64,000 nt of DNA from Leuctra nigra (lineage: Eukaryota > Arthropoda > Insecta > Plecoptera > Leuctridae): the NCBI GenBank assembly GCA_934045905.1, contig OW203773.1, positions 15,115,246 through 15,179,245 of the forward strand. Reading direction: 5' to 3'. Positions 34,201 to 43,200 of the stretch are shown piece after piece. The position numbers were made by a program, and so were the translations under genes. Below the pieces are notes generated by a model. The model saw only the letters and a list, made by a program, of their open reading frames with translations. It did no database searches and was not told the origin of the DNA. The first letter of the stretch is position 1. Each line of letters starts with the position of its first letter.

Positions 34201-37200
34201 TGAGAGTGAGGATGGAAGCGAAAGAACGTAGTGAGCAGAAGGATGAGAAGAAGAAGGATGAAGACATGAACAAGGATTTTATATCCAGGTGGGTCTGGAG
34301 GAATCGAAGGTAGGGGAAGGCGATGAAAGTGAAGATGAGGCCGGTGGTGTGAAGAGAAGAGTGAACAGAACGAAAAGTAAGAGAAATTTGCGAAGGAAGG
34401 TGAAAGTCGGGACACTGAACATTGTTTCCTTAAATGGTAAGGTAGAAGAAATCATAGACATGATGAAAGAAAGGAAGCTGGAAGTACTAGGACTAAGTGA
34501 ATCTAAATGGAAAGGCAGCGGAGAGAAGGAGTGTAGAGAGGGCTATAAGCTATACTGGGCTGGAGGTGAGAGAGGCGTCAATGGTGTGGGATTTATGATA
34601 GCTCCTAACCTGAGGGAGAGGGTGATATCGGTAAACTACATAAGTGACAGACTAATAAAGATGAAAATCCTGTTAGGAAAACACTTATTGGAAATACTTC
34701 AATGCTATGCCCCTCAGACAGGTATGACAGCTGAGATAAAAGAAAGATACCTGGTAGAATTAGAAAGAAACATCTCCTCCATGAAGACACTGGTAATCGG
34801 GGACCTGAATGCCAAGGTTGGTCGGGAGAGGCGAGGCTACGAAGCAGTGCTCGGACACCACGGCTATGCTGGCAGGAATAAAGAAGGAGAGAACCTTCTG
34901 AATTTCTGCTTGAGAAATGGGCTACGTGTGGGCAACAGCTGGTACCAGAAGCGGCCATCGCACCAGATCACCCGATATGCACCAGATGGATCATCCAAGT
35001 CTGTCATCGACTATGTCCTAATTGGAAGAGATCTAGTGCTGGAAGTGGATGATGTCTGTGTTTGCCCCAACGTAGCAATTGACAGTGACCACCGCCTCCT
35101 GGTGGTGACTTTGCGATACCCCAGTGTGACAAGAACAGCGCCTGTCCTCAAACACACCAAACTTAAAGTGTGGAAATTGCAAGAAGAACAGCACAAACAG
35201 GAATTCAAAAGTATGATAGAAGAGGGAATACCAGACGGCCAAGTAAGAGCTGTGGAAGAGGAGTGGACAGAATTCAGAGATAAGATGGTAATGAGTGCAG
35301 AGAGAGTATGTGGCCGGGTAAAGGGAAAGAAGAGAGAAAAGGAAACACCATGGTGGAATGAAAAGGTTAAATACGTGGTTAAGGAGAAAAGGGACGCATG
35401 GCAAAGGAAAGAAATAGCGAGATCTGAGGAGAATAATCGGGCTTACTCTGAAGCAAAACAGCTGGTGAAACAAACGGTCCAGGAAGAGAAAAAGAAGACA
35501 ATGGAGGTCTTTGCAGCAAAGTTGGATGAGGACTACAAAGGGAATAAGAAAATGCTCAATGGGTTGATGAAGAACAAGAGAAAGCAAGGAGATTCGAGAA
35601 GAAATATGATATACGAACAGGGGAACCTTGTAACAGAAGAGGACGAAATCAAGAAACTATGGGAGACCCATTTCAAGAACCTGTTGAACAGTTGTCCACA
35701 CCCTGATGCTCAAACTCTAACCACCAATACTGATGACGCCGGCGTCGACCGTCCAGAAGAGAAAGATATTTCGGTGGAAGAGATTGCCGTAGCGATTGGA
35801 GAAATGAGCAACGGAAAGTCTCCAGGAGTTGACGAAGTTTCAGCTGAGATGCTGAAAGCGGCGGGACCAGCAGGCGCTTACTGGCTCTGGAGGGTGATTA
35901 CGGCAGCATGGCAAGAAAGGAAGATTCCTAGAAATTGGGAAGAAGGAATAATTATCCCCACTTTTAAAAAGGGTAACCGAGGCCTGTGCCAGAACTATCG
36001 CGGAATCACCCTCATGAGCCAGTGCGCTAAGGTCTACGAGAAAGTGATTGGAAGAAGGTTGCGAGAACATACTGATCCCCAACTCCGAGAGGAGCAGTAC
36101 GGATTCCGAGGTGGAAGATCAACAATTGACTTGATATTTACCTTAAAGCAGATGATGGAGGCAAAGTGGGAGGAGGGTAGGGATATGTACATGGTATTTC
36201 TGGACCTGCAAAAGGCATACGACTCGCTACCTCGACAGGCGGTATGGCAATGCCTGGAGAGGAAAGGAGTGTATCCTGAGCTGATAAAACGGGTCCAAAG
36301 CACATACAGTAACAGCCGCAGCATGGTCCAGACAGCAGTCGGAAGATCCGGGTGGTTCAACATCAACACAGGTCTCCGACAAGGCAGTGCACTCTCACCA
36401 ATGTTATTTAACATCGTCATGGATGAGATGATAAGAGAAGTGGAACGGGAAGAGAGCGACCAGTCAACAACTCTTGTGTTTGCCGACGACATCATGGTGT
36501 GGGGAGAATGTGCACAGGACGTCCAAGAGAAGATCGACAGATGGGATGTAGTAACTCGGGAATACGGGCTCAGGATAAGCAGAGAAAAGAGTGAGGCCAT
36601 GGTGATGAGTAGGGATAAGAAAGCCCAAAATACTAACATCCAGCTACAAGGAGAAGTACTCGAAGTAAAGCAGGAGTTCAAATATCTAGGAAGCATAGTG
36701 ACCAATGAGGCTAGGATGGGAGCAGAGATATCTAGGCGGATACACCTTGCCAGTGGATTCTACCAGTCAGTCAGAAAGCTTCTGTGGAACGAAGACATGC
36801 CAACCAAATGCAAGATGCTACTCTACAAGACGTACTTCATACCAATACTAACTTATGGTGCAGTTACATGGACATTGACCAACAAAGAAGCAGGAAATGT
36901 CCAGGCGGCCGAGATGAAATTCCTCAGAAGCATCGCTGGAGTATCGAAGATGGGAAAGCAAAGAAGTACTGACATAAGGAAGAAGCTAGGTGTTGAGAGC
37001 CTCAACTATAAGATAGGAAGAGACAGACTACGCTGGTATGGTCATCTTAGAAGAATGAATCCCAAGAGAATACCGAAGAGAGAATTTGAAAGAGCGAGAG
37101 ACCGGGAAAGCAGAAGGGGTAGACCGAGAGTGAAGTGGGAGGACCAGGTGAAGTGGGATGTAGAGGAAAGAGGTGAGGAGTGGGGAACAGTGACTGCAGA

Positions 37201-40200
37201 AAGATTGTGGGAGGACAGAGAGAGGTGGAGAGTCATGGTGGAGCGGCAGCAACCAGAATACGAAGAGGAGGAGGAAGAAGAGTGTGATGTGTCAGGACCG
37301 GCCACCCGACATCACTGAAGCAAAGGCCCAAGATGGATGGTGGAATTCCACCCCCCGACCCGACATTGTGTTGGAAACGGGAGACAGATATTTATTATTA
37401 TAAAAAGTTTAAGCAAAATCCTCCCATTGGTTCAAATTTGAAACCATTTTTCCGGTGATTTTTGTATTTAAACTAGAACCGATTGACCGACCAACTTAAA
37501 ATTTCGCATGGTCATTGGTGCCAACATTTAAGGTATTTTTGCCAATTTTCAGTCTAATCTGTCGTTATTTTCAAAAGTTTTGTAATTTTAGGGACATTTT
37601 GTGTGTTGGCTGTCAAATTCACGACGACTTCGAATCTTCAGTTCAAGGCAAGGTAGTTAGAGAAGAAAGTTTCAAACGAAATGAAACTAATGATATTGTG
37701 AACACAGTAATATCATATCATATGAGTGGTTCCAGGTATATTGTTTGAAAGATATCTTGTGATTTTTGAAACTTAACAAGGAACCGTTCAATCGAAGGTT
37801 TAATCGATCAACTTAAAACTTAGCAAGGTTATTGGGACCAATATTTTTGGAGATTTTGGAGATATTTATACAAGTCTGTGACGAAATTCAAGAATTATTG
37901 GCTTTTAATGACATTTTCGATATACAGAATTTCGGTTCGAGGTGTTGCGCGTATCAGTGCTCGCTCATTAACGCGTTATTCAGAGCGTTTTCCTAGCGGA
38001 TAATCATGCAAAACACAATCCCTGAAAAAATTAAACACTTCTCGTGTCCAGTTTCCGAGATAAATTTGTCTCCACCATGTTATCTTATGGCGGAAAAAGA
38101 AAATCCTGTCATTTATAGGCTATAATGAAGATCTATTTTTTGTGTCTATAGTTTTGACCGAAAATTTTCCTTATGGTAGACATATGAAAGTACTATCAGG
38201 AAAAATAATTAAAACAATGCCAACGTGTGCTATTTTTAAACCAAATTCGAAATTATTTTCCTATACCTCCCTTAAGCTTTGTTCATCCTCTGATGACACA
38301 TAATTGAAAACTCATTGTTGGACTGGAGTTGCAAACTACAGGACATTAAATGAGTCGGTTATACTTAAATATATTTGACATTTAGGAAAACGTGTTTAGA
38401 ACTTATAATTTCAAGAAAAATATTTTTGTATATCGATCGATTGCTCTACCTTAAGTCTTCACAACACTTCCAGATATCCGGAATCTCCATCATCACTATC
38501 GGCGCCTTCATCCAGGTCCTCTACTCCAGCTTCTACCAGTTCGTGGACAGCAAGAGTCTGGTGGGTAATCAGATCCTCATCTCAGCAGGTGTCTTCATAG
38601 TGGTGGTCGTCCTGGCAGTGTTGGCTCTTAAGTGCTTCTGTGACGCGATCAACCACAGATACCTGCAGAGAGTGGTGAGTGAGTCACAACCCTGGTTGGA
38701 ATGATTTAAATAAAAATCAGATTGATAATGTTAAAAAGCCAGGTGACGAATGTTAAATGAAGCGGAAATGAAGCGTAGAAGACGTTCTGTTTGGTTTTGT
38801 GATGTATAAGTGATTAATCATGCTCCGGAGAGCGATTTTTTATTGTTAACAAAATTAAATTAATACGCTGTTACGACTTCTTGGGGAAAAGGGGAAGGAA
38901 TTCAGGGGAAAGGTACATCAAGTTATGAAGGATTGATCGATAACTACTTATAATTCTGTTATTACGTACTGATTGATTATACGAAAATTCGGTAGTAAGG
39001 GCCCAAATCTGCTCCACAATTCCAAAACATTTCCAGGGCCCCTATTATGTAAGCCAATACAGATTGAAATGAATTGGGTGCCGTACTATCATTTGTTAGG
39101 ATTGTTGTTGAGGGTTAGATTGACATTGGAGACAAGAGAAAAGCGTCTCCATAACTTCTCATTTCCACCAGAATTAGTTTACAATATTCATCAGCAGGAA
39201 ATGTAACTATGACTAGGACCTGCTACTCCTTACCCGCCAACCGACTGGCCAAGTCAAATCACGTCCACATCTTCCTCTTCTTCCACATTCGGTCTGCCCT
39301 AAAACTCTCTCCATCTATCTAAATCTGTCCACCATATTTCTTTAACTAGGAAAACGCTCAGTGTAACGCGTTGATGAGCGAGCACGGGCACGTAAATTCT
39401 CGAACCGGAAATGCGTGAACGCACAGAAAACATATACATCCATATTGAATTGAAAAATTATCCACTTAGTCAACATAAATGTATCTGCTTTTCATTGAAA
39501 CGTGAAAATAGCATCTAAACACTGTGGGTTCCTAAAGCAAATCAGATCCATGTGGCAGTGAAAAAACAGTTATTTCGATCACGGATTTCGATACTTCATC
39601 TCTGACAGCTATTAAAAATTTCAATAAGTGCATATGTTCTTAACTGGTAGGTCTGAAAATTTGTAAAATAATACACATTATTGGTCTTAACGACCATGCA
39701 AAATATGAGTTTGATAAGATTTATCGAAGACCATTTTCATTTTTCAGCCTATCAGGAGATGTTTATTAACCAATCAATAGATTTAAAAAAAAATGGGTCA
39801 GCAAACAGAAAAGGTTGTCTCTACATGTGTGCAAAATTTCAGATCGATCGGTGAAACGGTGCGACTACCATTGCTCCAGGTAGCAGCCAAAGGAACAAAA
39901 AAAACAAAAAAACAGAGGTCCGTTTCAAAAGAGTCAAAAGGAGACGCTCGCTTCGCTCGCTCAACAACCGTCTCCCAATTTCCTCATTTCAAGCACATCC
40001 CTTTCTCTATGTGAAATTGTTATTTAGACATGAAACCCTGACTTGCGTTGTGTTCCAGTTGGCCGTGCTTCTACTAGGAATACTTACCTTGGAGATCGTG
40101 GGCATAGCAACGAGCACCATAGGCTGGTGGGACGAGAGGTCGTCTGTGGAGACGAAGCTTCTGGACACCATCTGTTACTACGGCACCGACGAAGACTCGA

Positions 40201-43200
40201 CTTCCCAGTGGGACAAACTACAGACGGAAGTAAGGGTTAGACGGAATACATGTTAGGAGACGTGCGTAACGCACTGTTCTTCAAAGTGTTTTTGTAAAAT
40301 TTATCTATAATCCTCACAGTAATAGAATTTCCAAAAAATCAGATATAAACGACCCTTTCAAGCTTACTGCACTATATAATGCCACATACTGGAGTACATT
40401 ATGTTCTCTGATATGACCGCAAAGTGTTCAATATGATAATTATTGCAAAATCATCGTCTTTATACTTTGAGTCGTTACTCGTTCTCGTACCAAAGGTCAA
40501 GAAGTACTCCAGTATGCCATTATTTAGTATATTAAACTTAAAATAGTCAATAACTGATTTATTAAATTATGTCACTGTGAAATCAAATTTAAGAAACCCA
40601 GAACCCGAAATCATGGCTCCATCTATAAAAGTGAGCGAATTTAAAATAATATTGAAAAAAATACATAAAAACAAGACAGATCATATCGAAAACGTACCAA
40701 AATGCTTGGAATTGAGTTAAAAAGTTAAATTAATATAGCACCTACATCTCTTAGACCAATTTTTGAAAATGTGTAATTTATATTTTTCCAAAATAGCTAT
40801 CGATTCAAAATTACACCAAAACGAAAGCCCTATTCTCCACTCTTCTTTTCAAAATATTAGGATTGTCCATGAAACTTCATCATGTTTACGTCCTTGATTG
40901 TTTTATTCTCTCCCAGCTGGCCTGCTGCGGTGTGTACGGCCACGAAGACTGGAGTGCCATCTGCAGGATCTCCACTCTTCCCGACTCGTGTTGCTCGGAC
41001 ATCTACGCCAGCGGCAACGATACCAACTGCTCTTACATGGCCAACATCACAGTGCACGGGATGGGATGTCACGAGGCACTCTGGACGAGGCTCAACACCA
41101 ACATCTCGGCGATGAAGCTCATCGGCATGGTCTTTGTACTGTTACAGGTTGGTAGACGTGCGTTTAGTTCCGTACATAGTTGAATTCGGGGTGATGCGGG
41201 GGGGGGGGGGGGGGGGGGGAATCTCCCCATGTCTAATTTGTCCACTTCACCATCCCCCCAAGAAAGATCCTATTTACTTAAAAATAAATGAATAATACAA
41301 TTTCTAGAGAATTTGTCAATTTTAGCCTCCTAGACGCCATTTGTTGAAATAAAAAAAGCCTTAAATTGGGTCAAAATCGCGTAAAAATGTACCAAATTCA
41401 TTACTGAAATTAAAAATAAAATCAGGGCTGTGCTCGCCGGACGCGACTTTACATATACTAAATTGGCCCAGAGCATAGGGTTCATTTGGAGCTTCTCATT
41501 GGCTGAAGCCAGTATGGCGCTATATTCAAACCATTGCAAAACACTTATATTTTGTGAGTGTCAAGTGTTAAAAAAAACAATTAGGGAAAAGCATAAATAG
41601 CAAACAATAGAAAATTTGGCAAAAATTATCAAATAGCAAAGTTGGCCGCTGGCGCGAAATAATGCTGAGTAATTGTCATTGCAATCTCAAATAATTCGGA
41701 ATCTTTTAACTCATTGATTTTAGTCACCCTTGTTTCGAATGTCCACCTTTTTGCTCTCATTCCACTCATTATGATTAAATGCTCATTAACAATAATTAAA
41801 CATTTTTTTAAATAGAAAGATATAGGTACTTTCGTAAAAAAATTCCATGATTAGGGTGTTAATTTGCTTGATTTTTCTGCAAACTCTCATACTGTAGAAT
41901 ATTTGAACTGCAATAACTTAGTCAACCCTGAATAAATTTCAATATTGTTACACGTATTATATTCAAATGTGAAAACTCATTAACTTTTATTCAACAAGTT
42001 CGTAAATAAAAAGTATCTACTAATATTGATTGACATGCGTTTACTTAAAATATTGTGCAAAATGTCTGCAAATTTTAATAATTTTGAATCATATTTTAAA
42101 TTTGTCACGCTTATTCCACTCTATACTTAATTCTCTTCAATTTTGCTTTTGAAATTTTTAACTTCAATCCCCGTAATTATCAATATTTGCAAATTTCCTA
42201 ATTTAAACGACGTTGATTTTATTGGTCTATTATGCCTCAGGTGACCTCAAATACAATAATATAACCGATATAATTTTAATGAAATAAATAATATGATATT
42301 ATGTATCTATGGAATGCTTAAGCTTGACACAAAGTTTGCTTAGATCGTATCTACTCTCATATTTTAACCAATCAAAAGCATCTTAGAATTTTGATTTTTT
42401 TCTAACACAAATTTTTAGGGCTTTTGATATGTCATAGAGAGAATTTTTATGAATATAATGCTACCAAAAAATGTTTCAATTAGTTTTGGTCTTGGTCGAT
42501 ATTTGTAGTAGATTGACTGAACTGCATGAAATGAGACAATTAAACTTTTATTGTTTTGTGTCAGCCTCCAAATCACTTCATTAAGAATATGCGCGCGCAC
42601 TACTTGCAATTATCACTTTTCCTCAATCAAATTACATATCTAAGTGCTTTGCAATGGTTTGAATATAGCGCCATACTGGCTTCGGCCAATGAGATGCTCC
42701 AAATGAACCCTATGCTCTGGGCCAATTTAGTATATGTAAAGTCGCGCCCCGGACCCGCATGGTGCTGAGGGCCCTCATAAAGAACTTAAGTACATAGAAA
42801 ACCATGTACGGCACCTAGCGAGACATGAAAATTAAACAATTTTTAACCAAAAATCAACTAATTATTACTAATTAGTAAATTACAAAGGAAAAAAATACGA
42901 ATGTACCAAGTGATAACCCTAAAGTCTTTTATCTAATCATGATTAAAATTTCAAATAATTTCGTCAACACATTTTGTCTCCAAACGTACTCAAAAAAGTG
43001 CCTGCAACAAGCGGCAAAATCGCTCGCGCTTGCAGCGAGGCAACCTTAAAAGCAACCGTAGATGCATTATTTAATAATCATTGAAAACCGTAGGTCGCAA
43101 ATGAATCTAGAATCTAGACAACGCTCTACATTTACCCAGCTACCCCCCCCCCCCCCCCCCCACCTCGAATAAAATTGACGGCTATAAAATGGCAGCTATT

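Larger units (their letters stand above)
33960..37400 (+). mobile_element. 5'-truncated non-LTR retrotransposon (LINE)
   Basis: Body of 3.44 kb with an ORF1 remnant and an intact endonuclease-reverse transcriptase ORF. The 3' tail is TTTATTATTA rather than poly(A), as in RTE-like or L2-like elements. A 7-bp direct repeat TAAAAAG flanks it (33953-33959 and 37401-37407). It is inserted in a Helitron-like element whose sequence resumes on the other side. Confidence 0.9.
33659..37996 (+). mobile_element. Helitron-like element split by the LINE
   Basis: The 5' end is TTGAGCGAGCGAAGCGAGCG (33659); the 3' end is GAGCGTTTTCCTAG (37996). An AACGC/GCGTT hairpin lies just before the CTAG. Without the LINE it is about 890 bp, matching the copy at 31270-32153 (884 bp). 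A paralogous empty site at about 470-505 confirms both ends. Confidence 0.8.

Noticed and set aside
40043..41155. Alternative-frame ORFs over tetraspanin exons 3 and 4
   Set aside because: The phase-0 frame gives all the tetraspanin signatures; the other frames are Arg/Pro-rich translations of the same GC-rich exons.
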